A stretch of DNA of 64,000 nt from Nostoc sp. CENA543 (GCF_002896875.1 NZ_CP023278.1:310001-374000), one strand, 5' to 3'. Numbered from the stretch's first letter, positions 44,438 to 56,220 are shown. Translations and numbers: made by a program. The notes: generated by a model not told the origin, from the letters alone.

Positions 44438-45706
44438 ATGATTGCATTACCACAAATATTTGCTTCTACCCAACCATTTACCATCAACAAAGAAGTAGAA
44501 CTGTTGATGTGTTGTGCTAAGACAAAAATTGACCCAGAAACAGCAGCTAAAATTAAACAGTTAGTAACCACAGAAATAGATTGGCATTATTTAGTCAAAA
44601 TTGCGGTTTGGCATAGAGTCCAGACACTTTTGTATACAAATCTCCAGGAAATTTGTCTCAATCAAGTTCCGCCAAACATTTGGGAAGATTTACACAGTCT
44701 TTGCCAAAAAATCACCCTCAATAACCTATTTTTGACCCACAAATTGGTTAATATTCTGCAATTATTAGCAGAAAATCATGTTCGCGCCATACCATTTAAA
44801 GGTTCTGTCTTAGCAGTTTCCGCCTATGGTAATCTTGCACTGAGAAAATTTAGTGACCTTGATATTCTAGTTAAAAAACAAGATATTCCCAAGACAATAG
44901 AAATTTTAAAATCACAAAATTACCACAGTAAAGCTTATTTAACAGAAGCTAGACAAGAACTACAAGAAGTATTTTGTGAATACAGTGTACTCAGTGCAGA
45001 TAGCAGAGTCTTGATAGATTTACATTGGGAATTAACCCCGACTTATTTCGCCTTTAAACCAAATTTTGATGCACTGTGGAATAGATTACAACCTATCTCT
45101 TTAGCCGGTCAAACTATCCTGCAACTTTCTCTAGAAGATTCTCTGCTATATCTTTGTGTCCACGGTTGTAAGGATTTATGGCAAAGGTTAGCTTGGATTT
45201 GTGATATCGCTGAACTAATTAAATCACATCCTGAAATTGCCTGGACAAAAGTTTTAGAACAAGCACAAAAACAAGGCTGTGAAAGAATGCTATTACTAGG
45301 ATTATTCCTCGCTGCCGATATCCAAAAACTGCAACTACCAGAAATAATTAACCAAAGAATCGCACAAAATTCTATTATTTACACCTTGGCTACAGAAGTA
45401 AAAACCAGATTATGGATGCACATTGACGAACCATTAGATGTATTTGAGAGGTCTTTTTGGTCTTGGCGTTTAGCTTTTCATTTTAGAGTGATGGAAAGCT
45501 GGCGACATAAAATTTTACTGTGTCTCTTTGTAGTGAGATTCGCCATTACTCCCAAGGATCAAGATTATGTGGCTTTACCTCTGCCTAATTATTTAGCTGG
45601 TCTTTACTATATGATTCGTCCGGTGAGATTAATCATCAAATTTGGTCTGACTCCATTGAAACGGGGTCTTGATTTGTGTGCGGCTTGGTTGAGCGATCGC
45701 CATTAA
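44438..45706 (+). CDS. Nucleotidyltransferase family protein (NTP_transf_5 type)
   Basis: 422 residues. The conserved block IPFKGSVLAVSAYGNLALR with KFSDLDILVKK shows the D-x-D of a polymerase-beta-like nucleotidyltransferase fold. Downstream, LIDLHWELTP and ALLYLCVHGCKDLWQRLAWICDI-type text (here SLLYLCVHGCKDLWQRL) are characteristic of this family of uncharacterised proteins, often near polysaccharide gene clusters. Reaction not known. No membrane segments except a weakly hydrophobic C-terminal third. Confidence 0.85.
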   Translation: MIALPQIFASTQPFTINKEVELLMCCAKTKIDPETAAKIKQLVTTEIDWHYLVKIAVWHRVQTLLYTNLQEICLNQVPPNIWEDLHSLCQKITLNNLFLTHKLVNILQLLAENHVRAIPFKGSVLAVSAYGNLALRKFSDLDILVKKQDIPKTIEILKSQNYHSKAYLTEARQELQEVFCEYSVLSADSRVLIDLHWELTPTYFAFKPNFDALWNRLQPISLAGQTILQLSLEDSLLYLCVHGCKDLWQRLAWICDIAELIKSHPEIAWTKVLEQAQKQGCERMLLLGLFLAADIQKLQLPEIINQRIAQNSIIYTLATEVKTRLWMHIDEPLDVFERSFWSWRLAFHFRVMESWRHKILLCLFVVRFAITPKDQDYVALPLPNYLAGLYYMIRPVRLIIKFGLTPLKRGLDLCAAWLSDRH

Positions 45707-45710
45707 CAAT

Positions 45711-45734
45711 TCAAAATTCAAAATTCAAAATTAA
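45711..45734. repeat. AAAATTC heptamers
   Basis: Three tandem copies just after the nucleotidyltransferase gene; same unit as at 1026-1068. Confidence 0.75.
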
Positions 45735-45738
45735 AGAC

Positions 45739-45773
45739 ATTTTCAGTCGGGGATTTCAACCCCCACTGAAAAT
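45739..45773. terminator. Hairpin ATTTTCAGT-GGGG / CCCC-ACTGAAAAT
   Basis: Nine-bp outer stem and a GGGG/CCCC inner stem with bulges, between the convergent nucleotidyltransferase and MscS genes. A second GGGTCTTAAACCC-like dyad follows near 45791-45807. Confidence 0.65.
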
Positions 45774-45880
45774 ATGCTACGTATAGACGTAGGGGTCTTA
45801 AACCCTCTGATTTACGATAAATCCAAGAAAAAGTTATTATGATGATTGCAGTTGTATTTCTTCATATCTAAAAATACAAC

Positions 45881-47455
45881 TCAATTTTTAGAAAACCCAC
45901 AAATCTCTATTTCTTCTCGGCTAAAAGTATCCTTTAAAACTTTGCGGAGAATACGTTGAATATGCAGGTGTTTTCCTGGCTTGACTTTTGTCAATGTCAA
46001 CAGCAAAAGATTATTTTCTCCGAAACTTTCTATTCCAGCTACTCGTGTGGGTTCTAAAACATCTTGTTCATCATGCTGTAACTGCTGTCCTAATTTTTCC
46101 ACTACTCTATACACATGATCCAAATTAGATTCATAGGAAACACTAAATTCTACTCTTGCATATATGTAACGCTTGGAATAATTAATAATTGATCCAATAT
46201 CACCATTGCGAATTATCTGCAATTGACCATCAGGGTGTCGGACATGAGTAGTTCGTAATTCAATTGCTTCTACAATACCTTCCACACTCCTCTCTTCCAT
46301 TTTTCCAGCTTCAACATAATCACCTACTAAATAATAATTTTCAAACAAAATTAAGAAGCCACAAACCACATCATTAATCAGATTTTGCGCCCCTAAACCC
46401 ACTGCTATACCTACAATTCCTGCGCCTGCTAAAATAGGTGCAGGGTCAATGCCAATCAATTTGAGTACAGTTACTCCAGCAGTAAAGTAAACAAAATATT
46501 TAGCAAAACTCCTGATTAACGGAATTAGTGTCAGCCGCTTTTGTCTTTGTGCTTCTCCTGCATCTGTAGCTTTTAAGTAGAACTCATCCAGAATAAAATA
46601 AGCTACTTCAATCAAAACGTTGCTAATAAAGAAAACCCCAATAATCTGCACAACTCTAGGAGTATAAGCACTAATCCAAGCAATAGGTTGAATTTCTGGA
46701 ACAACTAAATTTACTATGCCGACATAAAGCACATATTCTAAACACTTTTTCAACAGAGGTATGAGATGACGTAGTCGCTCATATAAACGTAGTAGATTAC
46801 TAGAACTAGAATATTTCAGACTCAGAGCATCGAGAGTATCAACAATAGTTGCAACAGCCTTAACAATCAGTAAACCAATTGTGATAGTGATATATATTTT
46901 TAAAGCGATAAAAGTATATTTAGGAACAACATCTGGAAGGTGAAGAAATTCAGCACAGAGGATAGCAGCAGATATCCAGATAGTATGAATAATAGTTCTC
47001 TTTAAGACGTTGAAAAAAGCCTCGACACTCGTATCATTAGCCTTAATGTGATCTACTTTTTTAGCATAGTCACAAACCCAATCTATCCCACGGCTTAAGG
47101 GTGTGACACTCAGTTTAACGAGTAAAAGTAAACTCACAGATTTCAGAATTGCTGTGCCGAGATTTACCCAAAATTGCGTAGGTAAACTGCGAATTAAATT
47201 CAGTTGAAATTCTTGAACGTTACCACCTCGATACATTACCATTCCATTGACACCAAGCAGTACCAGACATAGCACTACGGTGGTTAAAATTAAAATTCTG
47301 CTGATACTGTGGCGTAAAAAGGTGACATTGTCCGTTCTACCTTGCAGCCAAGAAACTTTAGCAATCTGCTTAATTGAGATACCGATTAGCCAGTTAAGTA
47401 ACGAGAATATTAATACTATAAATACAACTTCACCCAGAATAATTAATATATTCAT
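45881..47455 (-). CDS. MscS family mechanosensitive channel
   Basis: 524 residues. About seven membrane spans; the pore helix is ILAGAGIVGIAVGLGAQNLINDVVCGF (parts ILAGAGIVGIAVGLGAQ and NLINDVVCGF) with the Gly/Ala packing of TM3 of MscS. The beta domain follows, with YYLVGDYVEAGKMEERSVEG and TTHVRHPDGQLQIIRNGDIG. The long N-terminal part with extra spans is typical of larger MscS-like proteins. Opens under membrane tension during osmotic downshock. Neighbouring genes do not add information. Confidence 0.93.
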   Translation of the reverse strand: MNILIILGEVVFIVLIFSLLNWLIGISIKQIAKVSWLQGRTDNVTFLRHSISRILILTTVVLCLVLLGVNGMVMYRGGNVQEFQLNLIRSLPTQFWVNLGTAILKSVSLLLLVKLSVTPLSRGIDWVCDYAKKVDHIKANDTSVEAFFNVLKRTIIHTIWISAAILCAEFLHLPDVVPKYTFIALKIYITITIGLLIVKAVATIVDTLDALSLKYSSSSNLLRLYERLRHLIPLLKKCLEYVLYVGIVNLVVPEIQPIAWISAYTPRVVQIIGVFFISNVLIEVAYFILDEFYLKATDAGEAQRQKRLTLIPLIRSFAKYFVYFTAGVTVLKLIGIDPAPILAGAGIVGIAVGLGAQNLINDVVCGFLILFENYYLVGDYVEAGKMEERSVEGIVEAIELRTTHVRHPDGQLQIIRNGDIGSIINYSKRYIYARVEFSVSYESNLDHVYRVVEKLGQQLQHDEQDVLEPTRVAGIESFGENNLLLLTLTKVKPGKHLHIQRILRKVLKDTFSREEIEICGFSKN

Positions 47456-47646
47456 CTTTTGAATAGAAACTTACCTACTAGCTTGAAAATGCTGATTCAC
47501 CCAACCTTTAAAAATCTCAAACTTGATGTAAGAACGCAAGGATATTTAAAACACTTAAGATGATTAAGATAAACAATAAATAATATATATATATTGTAGA
47601 GCAAAATATAAAATAAGTTTATTTTATAGCGAAATCCAAGTTAAAA

Positions 47647-47668
47647 AGGGTGGGAAATTTCCCACCCT
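47647..47668 (-). terminator. glgB terminator
   Basis: Perfect 22-base palindrome AGGGTGGGAAA / TTTCCCACCCT, followed on the minus strand by TTTTTAA, six bases after the glgB stop. Confidence 0.9.
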
Positions 47669-47673
47669 CTAGA

Positions 47674-49968
47674 TTACGAACCCAGTGCTTTAGCAGTTTG
47701 CTCTCTATCCAGCTTCAGCATCAACACACCTAACGGTGGTAAGCACAAATCGATAGAATAAGGTCGATTGTGCATAGACCAATCATCAGTCCATTTACCA
47801 CCTAAGTTACCCATGTTGCTACCGCCATACTGACGAGCATCGCTATTAAACAACTCAGTGTAAAAGCCTTTCTCTGGTACACCGATGCGATAGTGAGAAT
47901 GGGGTTGTGGTGTGAAATTACAAATCACCACGACAAAATCACCAGAATCCTTATCACGACGGATAAAGGAAACCACGCTATGGCGATTATCGCTGCAATC
48001 AATCCACTCAAACCCCTCACGGACAAAATCCTGAGTGTATAAAGCAGGTTCAGCGCGGTAGAGATGGTTTAAATCTTGGAAAAACTTTTTCAGTTGTTGG
48101 TGTGGTTCATGTTGTAACAATTGCCACTCCAAGTCAGCCCACACATTCCACTCACTCCACTGGCCAAATTCCATGCTCATAAACATGGTTTTCTTCCCTG
48201 GGTGAGCAAACATATAGGTAAACAAGCAACGCACATTTGCTAACTTTTGCCAGCGATCGCCCGGCATTTTGCCAATGATGTTACTCTTACCATGTACAAC
48301 CTCATCGTGGGACAACGCCAGCATAAAGTTCTCGCTGTGGTTGTACCACATACTAAAGGTGACATTGTTTTGATGGAATTGGCGAAACCACGGATCCATG
48401 CTGAAGTAGTCCAGCATATCGTGCATCCAGCCCATATTCCATTTCAGGTTGAAACCCAAACCACCTGTATATGTAGGCCAAGATACCATCGGCCACGCTG
48501 TGGATTCTTCCGCAATCGAAAGTACACCAGGGAAATAACTAAAAATCAAATGGTTGACTTGACGCAGAAAATCTGCTGCTTCTAAGTTTTCTCTACCGCC
48601 ATACTGGTTGGGTAGCCATTCACCATTTTTGCGACAATAGTCGAGGTAGAGCATAGAGGCTACCGCGTCTACCCGAATACCGTCAATGTGGTATCTATCA
48701 AACCAGAACAGCGCATTGGCGACTAAGAAATTGCGGACTTCGTTTCGGTTGTAGTTAAATACCAGCGTTCCCCACTCCTTATGTTCGCCTTTGCGGGGGT
48801 CGGCGTGTTCGTAGAGGTGAGTCCCATCAAAGAATGCTAAACCATGTCCATCTTTGGGGAAGTGACCAGGAACCCAATCGACAATCACACCGATGTCGTT
48901 TTGGTGACATTGGTCAACAAAATACATGAAGTCTTCCGGGCTACCAAAACGAGATGTAGGAGCATAGTAACCGGTGACTTGATAACCCCAAGAGCCATCA
49001 AAGGGATGCTCGGCAATCGGTAATAATTCGATGTGGGTGTATCCCAAATCTTTCACATAGGGAATTAATCTCGCTGCTAACTCCCGATAGGTGAGAAAAC
49101 GCGAACCAGGATTCAGTTCTGCCGCAATCACCACAGGTTCGGTTTCACCATTAGGTAATATTGATGGTTCTGAAGTTGCAGCGTGTAACCAAGAACCTAA
49201 GTGAACTTCATAAACTGAAACTGGCTGTGTTAAGGGGTCTGTGTGGCGGCGTTTTTCTAGCCAGTTCTCATCTTGCCACTGGTAAGAATTTAAATCAGTG
49301 ACAATGGAGGCTGTTTTCGGACGGGGTTCTTGTTGAAAGCCGTAGGGGTCAGACTTTTCGTAAATGTGTCCTTCCCAGTTTTTGACTTCGTATTTGTAAT
49401 GCGCTCCAATGGGTAGTTCAGGAATAAATAATTCCCAAACCCCTGTGATCCCTTTACGCATCTGGTGTTTGCGTCCGTCCCACTGGTTGAAGTCGCCCAA
49501 AACGGAGACATTCCGCGCATTGGGGGCCCAAACAGCAAAATACACCCCTTTAACACCTTCTACTTCGGTGGGGTGCGCTCCTAATTTTTCGTAAATTCGA
49601 TGGTGATTACCTTCTGCAAACAAATGTAAATCAAAGTCTGTTAAACGGGGAGAACGAAAGGCGTATGGGTCATAAGTCACCCGTTCGTGTTCTCCCTCTT
49701 TGATTTTTAATTGGTAGTTTGATAATTCGGCTGTTTCAATAGTACATTCAAAAAAATGGGGGTGGTGTACCGCTTGCATGGGGTATTCTTGGCGTTGTTC
49801 CGGCAAGACTACCCAGGCGGCACTAGCATTGGGAAGGTAGGCACGTACAGCCCAAACGTTTTTACCATTCTGTTCTACTAAATGAGAACCCAGGATTTCA
49901 AAAGGATCTTGATGCTGATTCCAAACGATGCTATTAACCTGCTCAGGGGCGATCGTGGTCATGGACAT
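47674..49968 (-). CDS. glgB: 1,4-alpha-glucan branching enzyme
   Basis: 764 residues, full length. Makes alpha-1,6 branches in glycogen. Two N-terminal carbohydrate-binding/CBM48 regions ([12 protein letters not shown], then [27 protein letters not shown] in parts), then the GH13 barrel: [29 protein letters not shown] with nucleophile Asp, [10 protein letters not shown] with acid Glu, and [10 protein letters not shown]. Cytoplasmic. A clear terminator follows. Confidence 0.98.
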   Translation of the reverse strand: MSMTTIAPEQVNSIVWNQHQDPFEILGSHLVEQNGKNVWAVRAYLPNASAAWVVLPEQRQEYPMQAVHHPHFFECTIETAELSNYQLKIKEGEHERVTYDPYAFRSPRLTDFDLHLFAEGNHHRIYEKLGAHPTEVEGVKGVYFAVWAPNARNVSVLGDFNQWDGRKHQMRKGITGVWELFIPELPIGAHYKYEVKNWEGHIYEKSDPYGFQQEPRPKTASIVTDLNSYQWQDENWLEKRRHTDPLTQPVSVYEVHLGSWLHAATSEPSILPNGETEPVVIAAELNPGSRFLTYRELAARLIPYVKDLGYTHIELLPIAEHPFDGSWGYQVTGYYAPTSRFGSPEDFMYFVDQCHQNDIGVIVDWVPGHFPKDGHGLAFFDGTHLYEHADPRKGEHKEWGTLVFNYNRNEVRNFLVANALFWFDRYHIDGIRVDAVASMLYLDYCRKNGEWLPNQYGGRENLEAADFLRQVNHLIFSYFPGVLSIAEESTAWPMVSWPTYTGGLGFNLKWNMGWMHDMLDYFSMDPWFRQFHQNNVTFSMWYNHSENFMLALSHDEVVHGKSNIIGKMPGDRWQKLANVRCLFTYMFAHPGKKTMFMSMEFGQWSEWNVWADLEWQLLQHEPHQQLKKFFQDLNHLYRAEPALYTQDFVREGFEWIDCSDNRHSVVSFIRRDKDSGDFVVVICNFTPQPHSHYRIGVPEKGFYTELFNSDARQYGGSNMGNLGGKWTDDWSMHNRPYSIDLCLPPLGVLMLKLDREQTAKALGS

Positions 49969-50236
49969 TAAGCTACCTACGTAGAATAAACTGATTGGCT
50001 AAATCGGGTTTTGTATATATATATTCTTTACATTTATTTGCAAATTTGTCGCCATCGTTATCCTATCTCAGATTGAATCGTATATACTTACGCAACAAAA
50101 TTATTCATTAAGATGAGGAATGGGGCATGGACAAACAGGGCATTGCTGCCGTTTTCCTAGTCTCACTGCCTCTTGCCTTCTAATTAATTGCTTTGGCGGA
50201 TAGAATAGTTAGCAAATGTTGCCTACCACCTGACTC

Positions 50237-51031
50237 ATGACACCTTCACAAGAAGTAGACACCCTAACCACTCCTAATATTGACGCTGAGGGCTATGGCA
50301 ACTCGGAAAATGATCCTCTCGATGAGTTGCCAGATGAGGTCGAAATGTCTCTTTTCGACCATCTAGAAGAATTACGACAAAGGATTTTCTACTCACTGAT
50401 TGCTGTAGCTGTGGGTGCTTTCGGTTGTTTTGTAGCTGTCAAACCCATTGTTAAGTTGTTAGAAGTTCCCGCTAAGGGAGTAAAATTCCTACAACTTGCA
50501 CCAGGAGAATATTTCTTTGTTTCTCTCAAGGTTGCTGCTTACAGTGGTTTGGTACTCTCTAGTCCCTTCATCCTCTATCAAGTGATTCAGTTCGTGTTAC
50601 CGGGACTGACTCGCCGTGAACGTCGATTGCTGGGGCCGATAGTTTTAGGTTCGAGTGTGTTATTCGTTGCAGGTTTAGTTTTTGCTTATTTACTTTTAAT
50701 TCCAGCCGCTTTAAATTTCTTTATTAACTATGGTGCAGATGTAGTTGAACAAATTTGGTCAATTGATAAGTATTTTGAATTTGTACTTTTATTAATGTTC
50801 AGCACTGGTTTAGCTTTTCAAGTGCCGATCATTCAACTTCTGCTCGCTAATCTAGGCATTGTTTCTTCTGCAACAATGCTTGCAGGTTGGCGTTATGTAA
50901 TTATGGGAGGAGTAATTTTAGGTGCTATCCTCACACCATCTACAGATCCTCTCACTCAAAGTCTTTTAGCCGGTGCCGTACTGGGTTTATATTTTGGTGG
51001 CATTGGTTTAGTGAAACTCTCTGGTAAATAA
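50237..51031 (+). CDS. tatC: Twin-arginine translocase subunit TatC
   Basis: 264 residues with an acidic 35-residue N-terminal extension. The start of the core [15 protein letters not shown] is the conserved TatC signature, and six spans follow. [21 protein letters not shown] and [11 protein letters not shown], with [16 protein letters not shown]-like region ([14 protein letters not shown]), are typical. It recognises twin-arginine signal peptides on the thylakoid or plasma membrane, passing folded cofactor-containing proteins. TatA/B genes are not adjacent. A CsaA-like gene follows after 13 bases. Confidence 0.96.
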   Translation: MTPSQEVDTLTTPNIDAEGYGNSENDPLDELPDEVEMSLFDHLEELRQRIFYSLIAVAVGAFGCFVAVKPIVKLLEVPAKGVKFLQLAPGEYFFVSLKVAAYSGLVLSSPFILYQVIQFVLPGLTRRERRLLGPIVLGSSVLFVAGLVFAYLLLIPAALNFFINYGADVVEQIWSIDKYFEFVLLLMFSTGLAFQVPIIQLLLANLGIVSSATMLAGWRYVIMGGVILGAILTPSTDPLTQSLLAGAVLGLYFGGIGLVKLSGK

Positions 51032-51044
51032 AGATAAATCAAGA

Positions 51045-51377
51045 ATGCAAATTACCTATGAAGACTTTGAAAAAGTTGATATTCGTGTTGGTAAAGTAAT
51101 CAAAGTAGAGGAGTTCACTAAAGCACGAAAACCAGCTTATAAGCTATGGATAGACTTTGGTGATTTGGGTATCAAAAAATCTAGCGCACAAATCACCAAA
51201 TTATATAATCCCAATGATATCGTCAATCAATTTATATTAGCTGTAATTAACTTTCCTCCACGCCAAATAGCTGATTTCATGTCCGAGGTTCTAGTCTTAG
51301 GCGTAGTCTTAGATGATGGTGGAGTTGCTTTAATTCAACCAGATAGAGATGTACCTTTAGGTAAACGCATTTTGTAA
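51045..51377 (+). CDS. CsaA-like tRNA-binding-domain protein
   Basis: 110 residues that equal one tRNA-bind (OB fold) domain: DFEKVDIRVGKVIKVEEF, PAYKLWIDFGDLGIKKSSAQI, and VLGVVLDDGGVALIQPDRDV. In Bacillus, CsaA is a dimeric secretion-related chaperone with OB fold. Only 13 bases separate it from tatC, so they are probably co-transcribed, giving a link to protein export in this organism that is suggestive only. Confidence 0.85.
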   Translation: MQITYEDFEKVDIRVGKVIKVEEFTKARKPAYKLWIDFGDLGIKKSSAQITKLYNPNDIVNQFILAVINFPPRQIADFMSEVLVLGVVLDDGGVALIQPDRDVPLGKRIL

Positions 51378-51623
51378 TCAACACTACTACACTGATTGTT
51401 CAAGACTTGAATTTGAGTGCCAAGTAATTTAGGATTCCTAATTGATTTTTGAACAAATACGTATTGGCGTGGCAAGCTTTAAATGTTGTACTAAAGCATT
51501 GATTTGATCAGCGTACACTGCGGGTAGGCTTACGCCATTGTAAGAGACGCAAGCTACATCTACGGTTATTTTTTTGTTTTAATGTACTACTTTATCCTTG
51601 TTACACCACTAACATCTTAATCT

Positions 51624-52610
51624 TTACACAATAGAAGTTGGCGTTAAAACTTTTCGCCACTGCTTTACTAATGTTTGCAGTTCACCAGACAACCAACTAT
51701 CAAACTGGGGATATATAGGTAAACGTGGTACTAATTCCCACCCCGCAGGCTGTAAAATTTCTCTTAATTCTCGTTCTTGAAGATGGGGATAATCTGGGTT
51801 TACTTCATCTTTCGGGCTAATTCCGCCTAAATCTCTTGCACCAGACTCAAGACAAGCAAGTAACCATTGCTTATCTTTCACTAAATTAGGCGGAATTTGA
51901 ATTGTAATATCTGACGGTAAAATCTGGCGTGCTTTAGCAATAACTGCTGGTAGCTGATGAGGATCAAACGGCGGCGCGTCAAAGGTTTGCTGATTACCTG
52001 GGCTATGGGGTTGTAAGATGACTTCTTGAATATGATGATAACGTTGATGAATTTGAGAAATGGCTGTTAATGTTTCCCAGCAATCATCAGAAGTTTCTCC
52101 AATTCCCAATAATAAGCCTGTAGTAAAGGGAATTTGCAATTCTCCCGCCCATTCTAATTGTTGCAGCCTGAGTTCTGGTAATTTACTCGGTGCGTGACGA
52201 TGAACTGTCTTTAATAATGCTGGGGTTAACTGTTCTAGCATTAAGCCCATTGATACATTGACAGTTTTGAGTCGCTGCATCTCTGCAAAACTCAAAGGCC
52301 CTGCATTGGTGTGTGGTAAAAAACCCATCGATAAGGCTAACTCACACAAATCATAAATTCTTTGAAACCAATCTTTACGTTTATGTGAGTGAGTACTCAC
52401 TTCACCGCTAAGAATGAGAATTTCAAAAACTTGCTGATTTTGGAGTCTTTTTAAGATACCTTCAGCTGCTGACAGACTCAACCAAGGGCTTTTACCAGGG
52501 TCAGTGCGAAAATTGCAGTAAGTGCAGCGATTGAAGCATTCATAAGTTGGAACGATTGTGTAAGCAGGGCTGTAGCTGACAAGGAAAGAGTTGGCTAATG
52601 GTTTAGTCAC
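51624..52610 (-). CDS. cofG: 7,8-didemethyl-8-hydroxy-5-deazariboflavin synthase subunit CofG
   Basis: 328 residues, GTG start. Radical SAM cluster motif C-x3-C-x2-C in ECFNRCTYCNF, followed by ILILSGEVSTHSHKR, HTNAGPLS, SMGLMLEQLTP and IPFTTGLLLGIGET, the CofG signature set. With CofH it makes the deazaflavin Fo, used in cyanobacteria as the antenna chromophore of class I DNA photolyase rather than for F420 metabolism. cofH is not adjacent. Lies upstream-divergent to psbA. Confidence 0.95.
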   Translation of the reverse strand: MTKPLANSFLVSYSPAYTIVPTYECFNRCTYCNFRTDPGKSPWLSLSAAEGILKRLQNQQVFEILILSGEVSTHSHKRKDWFQRIYDLCELALSMGFLPHTNAGPLSFAEMQRLKTVNVSMGLMLEQLTPALLKTVHRHAPSKLPELRLQQLEWAGELQIPFTTGLLLGIGETSDDCWETLTAISQIHQRYHHIQEVILQPHSPGNQQTFDAPPFDPHQLPAVIAKARQILPSDITIQIPPNLVKDKQWLLACLESGARDLGGISPKDEVNPDYPHLQERELREILQPAGWELVPRLPIYPQFDSWLSGELQTLVKQWRKVLTPTSIV

Positions 52611-52774
52611 AATCTTTGAAGAATAGTAAATGAACAGTGTTAAGCAAAATTAATTTACTCTGTAAGCCCGAAATATCTATAAAAACTCAGTATCAGAGCT
52701 TTCCACAGGTTAAACGAGAAAATTTTTTCTCAAAATACTTTACAAAACGCAATACTATGAATTAAGCTATGTAA

Positions 52775-53905
<1,131 letters not shown>

Positions 53906-53927
53906 TTCTTCAAGCTTCTAGCTGAAT

Positions 53928-53964
53928 AAAAAAGCGTCCTTCCGTTCTGGGGGGACGCTTTTTT
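53928..53964 (+). terminator. psbA Rho-independent terminator
   Basis: Stem AAAAAAGCGTCC / GGACGCTTTTTT, 13-base loop, T-run. Located 22 bases after the psbA stop. Confidence 0.95.
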
Positions 53965-53972
53965 GCTTATGA

Positions 53973-54033
53973 GTTTGTAGTAAGGACTTTAGTCCTGAGA
54001 TTGAGATGAGGACTAAAGTCCTCACTACGAACT
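53973..54033. repeat. Inverted GTTTGTAGT...ACTACGAAC element
   Basis: Two arms with AGGACTTTAGTCCT (53983-53996) and GAGGACTAAAGTCCTC (54008-54023), ending GTTTGTAGT and ACTACGAAC. Full copy of the element at 4944-5039, minus its central hairpin. Lies between convergent psbA and Omp85. Confidence 0.8.
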
Positions 54034-54041
54034 TCTGAATT

Positions 54042-56054
54042 TTAAAAACGTTGACCTATGCCTAAATGTACTCTGCTTTCACCTTGGTCATTAATACCGT
54101 AGTCAGCACGAATTAGACCTAATGGAGAATCTACCCTGACTCCTGCACCATAACCAAAACCAGTACCAGGTTTATTTCTTGCGCCTGCGGGGTCTCCAAC
54201 AACTGTATCGCCAGAACCTAAATCTGAGGCGAAGTCAGCAAAGACTACACCCCCAAATATTGGGGCAATAGGAAAACGATATTCGGCGGAAGCTAGTACA
54301 TAACTGCGACCATTACCGACATCGCCAACGTCGTAACCACGTACAGAATTAGAACCACCTAAATTAAAGGTATCGTAGGGGGGTAATTTGCCTAAAACTG
54401 TCCCAGCTTGGACATTGACGGCAAATACTTGGGGTTTTTGGTTGTTAAATAAGTTGACTGGCAAATATTGACTGTAATTAGCGGTGAGACGATTCATGGA
54501 AATGTTAGCTTCACCGATGGGTACAGATTGTTCCGTACTGAGTCTGAGAACAGAACCTTGGGTGGGATTAATCAGGTTGTCGCGTTGGTCTTTGGTGGCG
54601 GTAAAAGATACGGTAGCTAGGTCATCAACACCGTTACCACTAGCCGATAGAGGATTACCTTGAATATCATTGGTGTTAATATTACCTTGGCGATCGCGGA
54701 TGCTGGTACGAGTATAATTAAAACCTAATGAGGTATCCCAATTATCAATGGGTCGTTGCAAGCTAATACTTGCACCAATCTTACCTTCTCGGACTTTATC
54801 ACCGTTGGCTAAGGTAATCTGATCATCAAAGGTTTCAGAAAGTTGACGGTTGCGGAAGATTTTGACGGTATAGCCTAAGCGGTCGGGATTTGTCGCCCGA
54901 TAAGGACTAATAAATTTAGTATCAAATTGCAAATCACGGCTACCAACACCAACATTCACATTTAAAATGTCATTTCTGCCGCCAATATTTTGGTCTTGAT
55001 AGTTGACAGTCCCAATTAACCCTGAATCAGCATTGTAACTGCCACCCAAATTAATCGCCCGCGCTCCATTTTCCTTGAGTTCATAAATCACATCTAAATT
55101 ACTAGCATCACCTTCAAAAGCCACATTGATACTTTGAAATAAGCCAGTACGATACAAGTTCTGCACATCTTGACGGACAATATTTTCTTGGAAGACCTGC
55201 CCTGGTTTGAGTTGCAGTTGTTGTTTTAAGAAATCTGGTTTGGTACGTCCTGAAACGGGATTACCTTGAGAATCAACGGTTTTACCCTCATCATTTACAA
55301 AGCGGAACTTGATATCACTGACTAAACCTTCCGCCACATTGACCGTGAGAATACCTTGGGGATTGGGTTTTATAGATAATACTCGCCCTAAGTTATAACC
55401 ATTGTCGGTGTACCATTTATTGATTTGTTCGACTGCGGTTTTTAGTTGTGCAGGACTGATGGGTTTACCAACCTGAGACTGAAAAGGTGTGAGGGCGACT
55501 TGGTAAGTCAGGGCTTTAGCACCTGATAGTTGCAGCGATCGCACGACCACGGGTTGCACCTGATACACTACATTTAGCCCTGATGGGTTAACGGTAGTAT
55601 TAACCTCCGCACTGACAAATAAACCAGTCTGTAAAATGGCGGCAATATCACTTTGCAACTGATTTTGGCTAGTTTCTCCCCCCGCCTGAGTTTTGATGAG
55701 TTGGCGAATCACTTGCTGTAATTCGGGAGTTGCACCTACTATCTGTACATCGGTAGCTGTGACAACTAAACCGCTTTCAGTCGTGGTGGGTTTGGGGGAT
55801 GGTGGTGTGACTACAGCAGGTGCAGGAGGCAGGACAACAGGCTTGGAGGATTGAGAAAATTGGAGAGTAATCTCTGTTTCTGGTGCAGCCACATTCTTGA
55901 GAGGAGTAGATTTTTCTTCCACTACGGGAACTACAAGATTTTGGTCTGGTGCAGCCTGAGTAGAAGCGGTAGCAGGTGCAGCCATAGCTGATTGCGTAAC
56001 ATTACCAGCCGCCAAAGTAGCTAAAGTCAAAATTGTAGTAGAAGTAACACGCAT
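54042..56054 (-). CDS. Omp85/BamA-family outer membrane protein
   Basis: 670 residues. An N-terminal signal-like segment and a Pro-rich region lead to POTRA domains: VTATDVQIVGATPELQQVIR, GLNVVYQVQPVVVRSLQLSG and LTVNVAEGLVSDIKFRF, then NLYRTGLFQSINVAFEG. The barrel follows (NLGGSYNADSGLIGTVNYQD), with GGSNSVRGYDVGDVGNGRSY as the conserved L6-like signature and a C-terminal Phe (HLGIGQRF). Folds or inserts outer-membrane proteins. Shorter than the main Nostoc Omp85; resembles the paralogs also present in this group. Confidence 0.9.
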   Translation of the reverse strand: MRVTSTTILTLATLAAGNVTQSAMAAPATASTQAAPDQNLVVPVVEEKSTPLKNVAAPETEITLQFSQSSKPVVLPPAPAVVTPPSPKPTTTESGLVVTATDVQIVGATPELQQVIRQLIKTQAGGETSQNQLQSDIAAILQTGLFVSAEVNTTVNPSGLNVVYQVQPVVVRSLQLSGAKALTYQVALTPFQSQVGKPISPAQLKTAVEQINKWYTDNGYNLGRVLSIKPNPQGILTVNVAEGLVSDIKFRFVNDEGKTVDSQGNPVSGRTKPDFLKQQLQLKPGQVFQENIVRQDVQNLYRTGLFQSINVAFEGDASNLDVIYELKENGARAINLGGSYNADSGLIGTVNYQDQNIGGRNDILNVNVGVGSRDLQFDTKFISPYRATNPDRLGYTVKIFRNRQLSETFDDQITLANGDKVREGKIGASISLQRPIDNWDTSLGFNYTRTSIRDRQGNINTNDIQGNPLSASGNGVDDLATVSFTATKDQRDNLINPTQGSVLRLSTEQSVPIGEANISMNRLTANYSQYLPVNLFNNQKPQVFAVNVQAGTVLGKLPPYDTFNLGGSNSVRGYDVGDVGNGRSYVLASAEYRFPIAPIFGGVVFADFASDLGSGDTVVGDPAGARNKPGTGFGYGAGVRVDSPLGLIRADYGINDQGESRVHLGIGQRF

Positions 56055-56220
56055 AATAATTTGAGAAATAGGTCATGGGGAATTGGGCATGGGAAAAAAG
56101 CTTATCCCACACAATGTGATGTTTTACACGATTTTATGAATTCCGCAGTAGCGGTATTGAGAATTAAAAATTACGAATTACTGAAATAGACCATTAATTT
56201 TGTGATTTTGTTTCTTAAAT

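Noticed and set aside
44326-44520. 64-codon frame before the nucleotidyltransferase
   Set aside because: Overlaps the start of the real gene at 44438 in another frame and lacks support.
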